A model generated the notes under the pieces. The model did no database searches. It saw nothing but the letters and a program-made list of their open reading frames with translations, and had not been told where the DNA came from. From assembly GCF_026342355.1 (NCBI RefSeq), contig NZ_JAPEMV010000003.1, positions 372,001 through 436,000 of the forward strand: a DNA stretch of 64,000 nt, in the 5' to 3' direction. The position numbers and the translations under genes are program-made. Origin of the DNA: Streptomyces sp. NBC_00249. Lineage in GTDB: Bacteria > Actinomycetota > Actinomycetes > Streptomycetales > Streptomycetaceae. Shown here piece by piece: positions 15,693-24,057 of the stretch (position 1 is its first letter; each line of letters starts with the position of its first letter).

Positions 15693-17843
15693 ATGCCTCC
15701 CGCCGCCGCACGGCACATTTCCCCGGCTCTCGGCACACCTCCGGGGACCCCGGTCAACCGGCCGTCCCGGAAACGCTCCGGTCAAGTGAACGTGCTGGAG
15801 CCCGAACTCCTCGCCACCTCGGCCCGGGAGGCCGTCGCCAAGCTCCACCCGCGCGAACTGGTCAAGAAGCCGGTGCTGTTCGTCGTCGCCGTCGGATCGG
15901 TGCTGACCACGCTCTCGGCGCTGATCCACCCCTCCGTCTTCACCTGGGTGATCAGCGTCTGGCTCTGGCTGACGGTCCTCTTCGCCAACCTCGCCGAAGC
16001 GGTCGCCGAAGGCCGCGGCCGCGCCCAGGCCGAGTCGCTGCGCAAGGCGCGTACCGACACGGTCGCGCTGCGCCTGAACCACTGGACGTACGGTGCGAAC
16101 CTGCGCCACACCGAGACCGAGGTGGTGACCCCGGCCGAGCTCCAGCCCTTCGACTTCGTACTCGTCGAGGCGGGCGAGGCGATCCCGGCCGACGGCGACG
16201 TCGTCGACGGCGCCGCGATGGTGGACGAGTCCGCCGTCACCGGCGAATCGGCCCCGGTCCTACGGGAGTCGGGCGGCGACCGGTCCTCGGTGACCGGCGG
16301 TACGACGGTCCTCTCCGACTCGATCGTCGTACGGGTCACCTCGCGCTCCGGGAACAGCTTCATCGACCGGATGATCGCGCTGGTCGAGGGCGCCTCCCGG
16401 CAGAAGACCCCGAACGAGATCGCGTTGAACATCCTGCTGGCCGCCCTGACCGTGATCTTCATCCTGATCGTGGTCAGCATCCAGCCGATGGCCGCCTACG
16501 CGGGCGCCGCCCAGTCGACGACCGTGCTGGTCGCGCTCCTCGTCACCCTCATCCCCACCACGATCGGCGCCCTGCTCTCGGCCATCGGCATCGCCGGCAT
16601 GGACCGCCTCGTCCAGCGCAACGTCATCGCGCTCAGCGGCCGCGCCGTCGAGGCCGCGGGTGACGTGAACACCCTCCTCCTCGACAAGACCGGCACCATC
16701 ACCCACGGCAACCGCGAGGCCGCCGAGCTCATCCCGCTCCCCGGGACCGACCACACCACGCTCGCGGACGCCGCCCAGCTGTCCTCCCTCGCCGACGAGA
16801 CGCCCGAAGGCCGTTCCGTCCTCGTCCTGGCCCAGCGGTACGGACTCCGGCCGGTCACCGCGGAGGAGCTCAGCAACCCCCGGTTCACCGAGTTCAGCGC
16901 CCGCACCCGGATGAGCGGTGTCAACCTGAGCTGGGACAACGGCGCCGGCTGCGCCATTCGCAAGGGCGCGGTGACGCAGGTCTGCGACTGGGTGGCGATG
17001 CGCGGCGGGACCGTACCGGCGGAGGCCGCCGCATGGTCCGCTCAGGTCTCGCAGTCCGGCGGGACCCCGCTGCTGGTCGCGGTCCACGACTGGGACGGCC
17101 CGCGCGTCCTCGGCATCATCCACCTCAAGGACGTCGTCAAGGACGGCATCCGGGAGCGCTTCGCGGAACTGCGGGCCATGGGGATCCGTACGGTCATGGT
17201 CACCGGCGACAACGAGCTGACGGCCCGCGCCATCGCGGCCGAAGCCGGGGTCGACGAGTACCTTGCCGAGGCGACGCCCGAGGACAAGATGGCCCTCATC
17301 AAGCGGGAGCAGGCGGGCGGCAAGCTCGTCGCCATGACCGGCGACGGCACCAACGACGCCCCGGCCCTCGCCCAGGCCGACGTGGGCGTCGCGATGAACA
17401 CCGGCACCTCGGCCGCCAAGGAGGCCGGGAACATGGTGGACCTCGACTCCAACCCCACGAAGCTCATCGAGATCGTCGAGATCGGCAAGCAGCTCCTCAT
17501 CACCCGGGGAGCCCTGACCACCTTCTCGATCACGAACGACGTCGCGAAGTACTTCGCGATCATTCCGGCCATGTTCACCGCGGCCTATCCCGGCCTGGAG
17601 GCCCTCAACATCATGGGCCTGAGCAGCCCGACCTCCGCGATCACCTCGGCGATCATCTTCAACGCCCTGATCATCGTCGCCCTCATCCCGCTCGCCCTGC
17701 GCGGCGTCCGCTACAAGCCGGCCTCCGCGCACGACCTCCTGCGCCGCAACCTCGGCGTCTACGGCCTCGGCGGTCTGGTGCTGCCCTTCGTCGGCATCAA
17801 GCTCATCGACCTGGTGGTGTCCACCGTCCCCGGCCTCGGCTGA
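15693..17843 (+). CDS. Second, orphan KdpB paralogue
   Basis: 716 aa. ATG 15693 is chosen for the GAAGG eight bases upstream; an in-frame ATG at 15624 would add 23 residues. All P-type ATPase motifs are intact: TGES in the actuator domain, phosphorylated Asp331 in DKTGT, MVTGDN, TGDGTNDAPALAQAD, and the same seven-helix plan as KdpB. The N-terminal 35 residues and the region after TDTVALRLNH differ from the operon copy. No kdpA, kdpC or kdpF accompanies it. It could swap into the Kdp complex under another control, work with another partner, or have a new role. Identical DNA tracts near the 3' end (17406-17527) indicate gene conversion with the operon copy. Confidence 0.93.
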   Translation: MPPAAARHISPALGTPPGTPVNRPSRKRSGQVNVLEPELLATSAREAVAKLHPRELVKKPVLFVVAVGSVLTTLSALIHPSVFTWVISVWLWLTVLFANLAEAVAEGRGRAQAESLRKARTDTVALRLNHWTYGANLRHTETEVVTPAELQPFDFVLVEAGEAIPADGDVVDGAAMVDESAVTGESAPVLRESGGDRSSVTGGTTVLSDSIVVRVTSRSGNSFIDRMIALVEGASRQKTPNEIALNILLAALTVIFILIVVSIQPMAAYAGAAQSTTVLVALLVTLIPTTIGALLSAIGIAGMDRLVQRNVIALSGRAVEAAGDVNTLLLDKTGTITHGNREAAELIPLPGTDHTTLADAAQLSSLADETPEGRSVLVLAQRYGLRPVTAEELSNPRFTEFSARTRMSGVNLSWDNGAGCAIRKGAVTQVCDWVAMRGGTVPAEAAAWSAQVSQSGGTPLLVAVHDWDGPRVLGIIHLKDVVKDGIRERFAELRAMGIRTVMVTGDNELTARAIAAEAGVDEYLAEATPEDKMALIKREQAGGKLVAMTGDGTNDAPALAQADVGVAMNTGTSAAKEAGNMVDLDSNPTKLIEIVEIGKQLLITRGALTTFSITNDVAKYFAIIPAMFTAAYPGLEALNIMGLSSPTSAITSAIIFNALIIVALIPLALRGVRYKPASAHDLLRRNLGVYGLGGLVLPFVGIKLIDLVVSTVPGLG

Positions 17844-17872
17844 TCGTCCCCCGGCAGTCCGCTGGTTCGTCC

Positions 17873-17890
17873 GCGTTAAGGACGCGTCAG
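17873..17890. promoter_or_regulatory. GCGTTAAGGACGCGTCAG element
   Basis: Resembles GCGTTAAGACGTTTTGACG upstream of the kdp operon (13294-13312). It lies about 100 bp before the next permease gene and after the orphan kdpB. A shared regulator is an inference only. Confidence 0.3.
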
Positions 17891-17990
17891 TATTGCCTCA
17901 CTCCCGTGCAAAAAGGATCTCGCTGCGTACGCTGACTCAGCCGTCGATGCAGATGGCTGATTCTTTGCCGTACGACAGGAGCCCCCCACG

Positions 17991-19928
17991 ATGGCCACCC
18001 CTGCCCGCACGTCGCGCCTGCGCGCGTGGATGCTGGAAGGCTTGACCGCCGAGAACAGTTCGCCCGCCGCCAAGGAGGCGGCGGCCCAGCCGCACGGCCG
18101 GCCGTGGTGGCGCGTCATGTGCCTGACGGGGCTCGACTACTTCTCCACCCTCGGCTACCAGCCCGGCATCGCCGCCCTGGCGGCTGGACTGCTGTCGCCG
18201 CTGGCGACCATCGTGCTCGTGCTCCTCACCCTCTTCGGGGCGCTGCCCGTCTACCGTCGGGTGGCCGAGGAGAGCCCGAACGGCGAGGGCTCCATCGCCA
18301 TGCTGGAGCGGCTGCTGACGTTCTGGAAGGGGAAGCTCTTCGTCCTGACCCTGCTCGGGTTCGCGGCGACCGACTTCCTGATCACCATCACCCTCTCGGC
18401 CGCCGACGCGACCGCGCACCTGGTGGAGAACCCGCACCTCACGAGCACCCTGCACGGTCACGAAGTACTGATCACCCTGATCATGATCGCGCTGCTCGGC
18501 GCCGTCTTCCTCAAGGGGTTCAGCGAGGCCATCGGCGTTGCCGTCGTGCTGGTGGCCACCTACCTGGGACTGAACGTCGTCGTGGTGGCCGTCGGGCTGT
18601 GGCAGGTGGTCACCGAACCGCACGTCGTCACCGACTGGACGACCGCGCTGACCACCGAGCACGGCAATCCGTTCATGATGATCGCCATCGCGCTCATCGT
18701 GTTCCCGAAGCTCGCCCTCGGCCTCTCCGGCTTCGAAACGGGCGTCGCGGTCATGCCGCACGTCAAGGGTGACCCCGAGGACACCGCGGCGAGGCCCGCG
18801 GGCCGGATCCGCGGCGCCAAGAAGCTCCTGACGACCGCGGCCGTCATCATGAGCGTCTTCCTGATCTGCTCCAGCTTCATCACCACGCTCCTGATCCCGG
18901 CCGACCAGTTCCAGCCGGGCGGCGAGGCCAACGGACGCGCCCTCGCCTACCTCGCCCACGAATACCTGGGCTCCGCCTTCGGCACGCTCTACGACATCTC
19001 CACGATCCTCATCCTCTGGTTCGCCGGCTCCTCCGCCATGGCGGGCCTGCTCAACCTGATGCCGCGCTACCTTCCCCGCTACGGCATGGCCCCGCACTGG
19101 GCCCGCGCCCTGCGCCCCATGGTCATCGTCTTCACGCTGATCGCCTTCCTGGTGACCTGGATCTTCGACGCCGACGTGGACGCCCAGGGCGGCGCGTACG
19201 CCACCGGTGTCCTCGTCCTGATCACCTCCGCCGCCGTCGCCGTGACCATCGCCGCCCGCCGGGCGGGGGAGCGCGGCTGGACGATCGGGTTCGGGACCAT
19301 CTCGGCGGTCTTCATCTACACCACCGCCGTCAACGTCGTCGAACGCCCCGACGGCGTGAAGATCGGTGCCTGCTTCATCGGAGGCATCATGGCGCTCTCC
19401 CTCCTCTCCCGCCTCGCCCGCGTCTTCGAACTGCGCGTCACGGACGTGGAACTGGACGACATGGCGCAGCGGTTCATCCGCGACACCGCCAACCGCACCA
19501 TCCGCTTCATCGCGAACGAGCCCGACCAGCGGGACCGGACCGAGTACCGCGAGAAGGTCGAGCAGATCCGCGCGGACAACGACATCCCGCCCGGCGACGA
19601 CGTCATGTTCGTCGAGGTCACGGTCCTGGACGCCTCCGAGTTCGAGTCCGGCATGAGGGTGCGCGGCGAGGTGCTCCACGACCGCTACCGCGTCCTGACC
19701 CTGGAGAGCTCCAGCATCCCCAACGCGCTCGCCGCCCTCCTGCTGCACGTCCGCGACGAGACCGGCCAGCGTCCCCACATCTACTTCGAGTGGACCGAGG
19801 GCAACCCGATGGCCAACTTCCTCCGCTTCTTCCTCTTCGGCCAGGGCGAGGTCGCCCCCGTCACCCGCGAGGTCATCCGCGAGGCCGAACCCGACCGCAC
19901 CCGCCGCCCGCACGTGCACGCCGGCTGA
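17991..19928 (+). CDS. APC superfamily permease with cytosolic C-terminal domain (copy 1)
   Basis: 645 aa; ATG 17991 preceded by GACAGGAGCC. Seen: APC-type core with LTGLDYFSTLGYQPGIAALAAG in the first helix, glycine-rich GLSGFETGVAVMP, about twelve hydrophobic segments to about residue 480, then a soluble region of about 165 aa starting near ELRVTDVELDDMAQRF. It has the same overall plan as the neighbouring potassium transporters of the APC superfamily, but its sequence is distant from the KimA-like gene. A tandem paralogue follows. Substrate not established: amino acid or cation. The potassium-gene setting makes a cation worth considering. Confidence 0.8.
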   Translation: MATPARTSRLRAWMLEGLTAENSSPAAKEAAAQPHGRPWWRVMCLTGLDYFSTLGYQPGIAALAAGLLSPLATIVLVLLTLFGALPVYRRVAEESPNGEGSIAMLERLLTFWKGKLFVLTLLGFAATDFLITITLSAADATAHLVENPHLTSTLHGHEVLITLIMIALLGAVFLKGFSEAIGVAVVLVATYLGLNVVVVAVGLWQVVTEPHVVTDWTTALTTEHGNPFMMIAIALIVFPKLALGLSGFETGVAVMPHVKGDPEDTAARPAGRIRGAKKLLTTAAVIMSVFLICSSFITTLLIPADQFQPGGEANGRALAYLAHEYLGSAFGTLYDISTILILWFAGSSAMAGLLNLMPRYLPRYGMAPHWARALRPMVIVFTLIAFLVTWIFDADVDAQGGAYATGVLVLITSAAVAVTIAARRAGERGWTIGFGTISAVFIYTTAVNVVERPDGVKIGACFIGGIMALSLLSRLARVFELRVTDVELDDMAQRFIRDTANRTIRFIANEPDQRDRTEYREKVEQIRADNDIPPGDDVMFVEVTVLDASEFESGMRVRGEVLHDRYRVLTLESSSIPNALAALLLHVRDETGQRPHIYFEWTEGNPMANFLRFFLFGQGEVAPVTREVIREAEPDRTRRPHVHAG

Positions 19929-19937
19929 CAGACGCAT

Positions 19938-19955
19938 GCGCAATGATCGTTGCGC
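19938..19955. promoter_or_regulatory. Inverted repeat GCGCAA-N6-TTGCGC
   Basis: Perfect 6-bp arms with a 6-bp spacer in the 86-bp gap between the two tandem permease genes. Possible operator or weak hairpin for the downstream copy. Confidence 0.35.
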
Positions 19956-20014
19956 GATCCTGGGACAAGTGGCCGTCGGGTGCGCCGAAGCGGCCGGGAA
20001 GGTGGACGGGGGAC

Positions 20015-21997
20015 ATGAGGGAAGGGGATCAGCCGGTGATGCCGGAAGTGGTGGACACTCCTTCAGCACGTGCGGAGCCGGCCAGTGGGCTGGCACGGTG
20101 GCTGCTGCGCCACCAGGTGCAGCCGGTGGGGCCGGCGGCGGACGAGGGGCACACGGTGCCGCAGCCGTGGTGGAAGGTGATGTGCCTGACCGGGGTGGAC
20201 TACTTTTCCAGCCTGGCCTATGTTCCGGCCATCGCGGCCCTGGCCGCCGGGGCGGTCTCGCCGCTGGCGACGCTGCTGATCGTGGCGCTGACCCTGTTGG
20301 GAATGCTGCCGATGTACCGGCGGGTGGCGAAGGAGAGCCCGCACGGTGCCGGGTCGGTGGCGATGCTGGAGGACTTGCTGCCGTTCTGGTGGGGCAAGCT
20401 GTTCGTGCTGATCCTCCTGGGCTTCGTGGCCACCTCGTGGATCATCACCATCACCCTCTCCACCGCGGACGCCTCCGTGCACGTGGTGGAGAACCCCTTC
20501 TTCCCCGCCGCCCTGCACGGCCACGAGGTCGCCCTCACGGTGGCGCTGCTGCTGGTCCTCGGAGGGGTGTTCCTGCTCGGGTTCAGTGAAGCCGTCAGCG
20601 TGGCCATCCCCCTGGTCGCGGTTTTCCTCGCACTGAACGCGATCGTCATCGGCGTCGGCCTGGCCCACGTGTTCACCACCCCGGGGGCCTGGTCGGCATG
20701 GACCGCCGCCCTCGCCGAGGGCGGCGGCGGCTTCGGCGACCTGATGGGCCCGGCGCTGCTGGCCTTCCCCCTGCTGGTGCTGGGCCTGTCGGGCTTCGAG
20801 ACCGGCGTGAGCATGATGCCGCTGGTCGCCGCCGACGGGGCGGACGAGGAACAGCGACTGCGCTCGCGGATCCGCAACACCCGCAGGCTGCTGACCACCG
20901 CCGCTCTCGTCATGAGCGTCTACCTGCTCTCCGCCGGCTTCGTCACCACCCTCCTCATCCCGCACGAGCTGTTCGAACCGGGCGGAGCCGCCAACGGCCG
21001 CGCCCTGGCCTGGCTGGCCCACGAACACGTCGGAGAGGCCTTCGGCACCGTCTACGACATCAGCACCATCCTGATCCTGTGGTTCGCCGGCGCCTCCGCC
21101 ATGGCGGGACTGGTCAACATCGTCCCCCGCTACCTGCCCGACTACGGCATGGCCCCCGAATGGGGCCGCGCCGTCCGCCCGGTGGTCCTCGTCTACACCG
21201 CCCTGTGCATCGTCATCACGATCGCCTTCGACGCCGATGTCGACGCCCAGGCCGGCGCCTACGCCACCGGCATCCTCGCCATGATGGTCTCCGGCGCCTT
21301 CGCTGTCACCGTCTCCGTCGCACGCCGCCGCCGGCGCGCGACGACCGTCGGCTTCGCCCTGCTGACCACCGTCCTGCTCTACGCGCTGGTCGCCAACATC
21401 ATCGACAAGCCCGACGGCATCGTCATCTCCGGGTTCTTCATCGCCGGGATCGTCCTGGTGTCGCTGATCTCCCGCGTCTCCCGCACCACCGAACTGCGCG
21501 CCGACCGCATCGTCTTCGACGGCGACGCCCGCCGTTTCATCGACGACACCATCGCCCACGACAACGCCATCAACATCATCGCCAACCGCCGCGAGGCCGG
21601 CGACCTCGCCGAGTACAGCGACAAGGAACGCGAACAGCGCGGGGTCAACCCGGTACCCGGCCCCGCCGACGTGCTCTTCCTCGAGATCGACGTGGTCGAC
21701 CCCTCGGACTTCAGCGACACCCTCACCGTCCGCGGCGTCGAGGTGGACGGCTACCGGATCCTGCGCGCCGACGCGCCCGCCGCCCCGAACGCCATCGCCG
21801 CCGTCCTGCTGGCCCTGCGGGATGCCACCGGTGTTCAGCCGCACTGCTACTTCGCCTGGGCCGAAGGCAGCCCGCTGGTGCACATGGTCCGCTACTTCCT
21901 CCTGGGACGCGGTGACACCGCCCCCGTCACCCGCGAGATCATCCGCAGCCACGAACCCGACCCCGCCCGCCGCCCCGGCATCCACGTCGGCGGCTGA
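20015..21997 (+). CDS. APC superfamily permease with cytosolic C-terminal domain (copy 2)
   Basis: 660 aa from ATG 20015; a GTG at 20036 has a better spaced AAGGGG and may be the true start. It is a paralogue of the upstream gene in the same order and length: LTGVDYFSSLAYVPAIAALAAG, LGLSGFETGVSMMP, and a C-terminal soluble domain starting TTELRADRIVFDGDARRF and ending with the shared RRPGIHVGG (RRPHVHAG in copy 1). Clear tandem duplication. Whether both copies transport the same substrate is unknown. A GC-rich hairpin follows directly. Confidence 0.8.
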   Translation: MREGDQPVMPEVVDTPSARAEPASGLARWLLRHQVQPVGPAADEGHTVPQPWWKVMCLTGVDYFSSLAYVPAIAALAAGAVSPLATLLIVALTLLGMLPMYRRVAKESPHGAGSVAMLEDLLPFWWGKLFVLILLGFVATSWIITITLSTADASVHVVENPFFPAALHGHEVALTVALLLVLGGVFLLGFSEAVSVAIPLVAVFLALNAIVIGVGLAHVFTTPGAWSAWTAALAEGGGGFGDLMGPALLAFPLLVLGLSGFETGVSMMPLVAADGADEEQRLRSRIRNTRRLLTTAALVMSVYLLSAGFVTTLLIPHELFEPGGAANGRALAWLAHEHVGEAFGTVYDISTILILWFAGASAMAGLVNIVPRYLPDYGMAPEWGRAVRPVVLVYTALCIVITIAFDADVDAQAGAYATGILAMMVSGAFAVTVSVARRRRRATTVGFALLTTVLLYALVANIIDKPDGIVISGFFIAGIVLVSLISRVSRTTELRADRIVFDGDARRFIDDTIAHDNAINIIANRREAGDLAEYSDKEREQRGVNPVPGPADVLFLEIDVVDPSDFSDTLTVRGVEVDGYRILRADAPAAPNAIAAVLLALRDATGVQPHCYFAWAEGSPLVHMVRYFLLGRGDTAPVTREIIRSHEPDPARRPGIHVGG

Positions 21998-21998
21998 C

Positions 21999-22014
21999 CG
22001 GGCCGCGGGGCCCG
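21999..22014 (+). terminator. GC hairpin after second permease
   Basis: CGGGCC-GCGG-GGCCCG, perfect 6-bp stem two bases after the stop codon. Likely terminator. Confidence 0.5.
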
Positions 22015-22029
22015 TCAGTGCAACGCGCC

Positions 22030-22119
22030 ATTGCATTCGACTCCAGGGTCATTGCATCAATTTGCCGCCATCCACCTGCAGTTATGTGGTCCAGCGGATT
22101 GCAGTCACCTTGAATGCAA
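22030..22119. promoter_or_regulatory. Repeated ATTGCAT boxes upstream of P450
   Basis: ATTGCAT at 22030-22036 and 22051-22057, ATTGCAG at 22098-22104, and the inverted GAATGCAA at 22112-22119. The stretch is clearly AT-richer than its surroundings and ends about 50 bp before the P450 start, as expected for a promoter with several operator sites. Confidence 0.5.
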
Positions 22120-22171
22120 CGTAGCTTTCGAGCCGCATCGAACGCGCACTATCGCGAGGCGAGGAATGGTC

Positions 22172-23362
22172 ATGGACGAGTCCCTGCACACTGTCACGAC
22201 GCTGCCGACGGAACGCCGGCCCGGCTGTCCCTTCGACCCGCCGGCAGAGCTGACCGAAGCCCGCAGCCACGGCCCCATCAGCCGCTACACCCACCCCGGC
22301 GGGAAGCCCGGCTGGATGATCACCGGACACGACCTGGTCAGGTCGGTCCTGGCCGACCCGCGGTTCAGCTCCCGCAAGGACCTCCTGAACGTGGTCGACT
22401 TCGACCTCCCCCCGGCGCCGCCCGGCGAGTTCCTCCTCATGGACGAACCCCAGCACAGCCGCTACCGCAAGCCCCTGGTGGGCAAGTTCACCGCACGGCG
22501 GATGCGACTGCTCACCGAACGCATCGAGCAGATCACCGCCGACTGCCTGGACGCGATGGAGAACGCCGGACCGTCGGCGGACCTGGTGACCGCGTTCGCC
22601 AAGCCCATCCCCACCATCATCATCTGCGAGCTGCTGGGCGTGCCCTACGAGGACCGGGACTCCTTCCAGGAACAGATCGACACGTTCATGAGCGGCGAGA
22701 CGGGCGACGAGGAGCTGATAGCGGCCTACACCGCGACCCAGACCTACCTCGCGGAGCTGGTCGCCGCCAAGCGCGCGAACCCCACCGACGACGTGCTCAG
22801 CGAACTCACCGACAGCGACCTGACCGACGAGGAACTGCAGGGGATCAGCCTGATCCTGCTGGCGGCCGGGTTCGACACCACCGCCAACATGCTGTCCCTC
22901 GGAACCTTCGCGCTCCTGCAGAACCCGGCCCAACTGGCCGCGCTGCGCGCCGATCCCGCGCTCGTCGACCAGGCCGTGGAGGAGCTGCTGCGGTACCTGA
23001 GCGTCGCCAAGTCGTTCATGCGGACGGCGCTGGAGGACGTCGAGGTGGGCGGGCAGACCATCGAGGCCGGCACGACGGTCGTCCTCTCGTACAACACCGC
23101 CAACCGCGACCCCGAGCGCTACGCGGACCCCCACGCGCTCGACCTCGGCCGGGACTCCGGCGGCCACCTGGCCTTCGGCCACGGCATCCACCTGTGCCTG
23201 GGCGCGCAGCTGGCCCGCATCGAGATGCGGGTCGCGTTCTGCGCACTGCTGGCCCGCTTCCCCACGCTGCGGCTGGCCGTCCCGGCGCAGGAGGTCGTCC
23301 TGCGCCCGGAGACGGCGGACATCTACGGGGTGAAGAGCCTCCCGGTCACCTGGGACGCGTGA
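22172..23362 (+). CDS. Cytochrome P450
   Basis: 396-aa soluble class-I-type bacterial P450. ATG 22172 chosen for GCGAGGA six bases upstream; ATG 22166 is an in-frame alternative too close to it. Seen: I-helix oxygen-binding AGFDTT, K-helix ExxR in EELLRYL, and heme-ligand loop FGHGIHLCLGAQLAR with the Cys ligand. Family knowledge: it needs a ferredoxin and reductase, neither of which is adjacent, so partners are elsewhere. No biosynthetic cluster surrounds it. It converges with the methyltransferase, 12 bp apart. Substrate unknown. Confidence 0.95.
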   Translation: MDESLHTVTTLPTERRPGCPFDPPAELTEARSHGPISRYTHPGGKPGWMITGHDLVRSVLADPRFSSRKDLLNVVDFDLPPAPPGEFLLMDEPQHSRYRKPLVGKFTARRMRLLTERIEQITADCLDAMENAGPSADLVTAFAKPIPTIIICELLGVPYEDRDSFQEQIDTFMSGETGDEELIAAYTATQTYLAELVAAKRANPTDDVLSELTDSDLTDEELQGISLILLAAGFDTTANMLSLGTFALLQNPAQLAALRADPALVDQAVEELLRYLSVAKSFMRTALEDVEVGGQTIEAGTTVVLSYNTANRDPERYADPHALDLGRDSGGHLAFGHGIHLCLGAQLARIEMRVAFCALLARFPTLRLAVPAQEVVLRPETADIYGVKSLPVTWDA

Positions 23363-23374
23363 CCGAGAGCCGGT

Positions 23375-24022
23375 TCACACCTTGTACGCGAGGAGCTGGA
23401 CTTCCTGGAACTGCCGCTGGTCGGTGGGGAGCGGCTCGATGACCAGGCGGGCCGACTCCGCCAGTCCGTGGGCGCGCAGGAGCCCGGCGAAGCGGTCGGG
23501 GGACCAGCGGTAGGCCGTCACCACCGCGTGGTCGTAGGCCTGTGTCCCGTGCTGGGGGCCGTCCGTGGCGGGGAACTCGATCAGCAGGTGCCCGCCGGGA
23601 GCCAGGACCCGGGCGATCTCGGCCAGGACGGCGGGCAGCTCCTGCGGCGGGGTGTGGATGACGGACCACCGCGAGAGCACCCCGCCGAGCGTGCCGTCCT
23701 CGATGTCCAGCGCGGCCATCGAGCCGACCTCGAACCGCAGTCCGGGGTTGGCCGCGCGAGCGAGGCCGACCATCACGGGGGAGGCGTCGACGCCGAAGGC
23801 GTTCAGGCCCAGCCCGTGGAGGTGAGCGGTGACCTCGCCCGGTCCGCAGCCGAGGTCGGCCACCTGGCCGTCGCCGTTCGCCCGTACCAGCTCCGCGAAG
23901 GCGCCGAGGAGGGCGCGCTCCAGAGGACGGCCGCCCAGAGAGCCGTGGAACAGCTGCGCGTAGGTGGGGGCGATGGCGTCGTAGGCCTCGCGGGTGGCGT
24001 GCACGGTGTCGGGTTCGGTCAC
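23375..24022 (-). CDS. Class I SAM-dependent methyltransferase
   Basis: 215 aa. Seen: SAM-binding motif I VADLGCGPGEV (about residues 53-63), acidic loop FGVDASP, motif near SMAALDIEDGTLGGVLSRW, and a later VLAPGGHLLIEF. Methyltransferase-11/25-type small-molecule fold without extra domains. It stands alone between the convergent P450 and the amidohydrolase upstream on the same strand. Substrate unknown. Confidence 0.9.
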   Translation of the reverse strand: MTEPDTVHATREAYDAIAPTYAQLFHGSLGGRPLERALLGAFAELVRANGDGQVADLGCGPGEVTAHLHGLGLNAFGVDASPVMVGLARAANPGLRFEVGSMAALDIEDGTLGGVLSRWSVIHTPPQELPAVLAEIARVLAPGGHLLIEFPATDGPQHGTQAYDHAVVTAYRWSPDRFAGLLRAHGLAESARLVIEPLPTDQRQFQEVQLLAYKV

Positions 24023-24057
24023 CCGGAGATCCTAACGGGAGGAGAAGCGCGGAGTCC

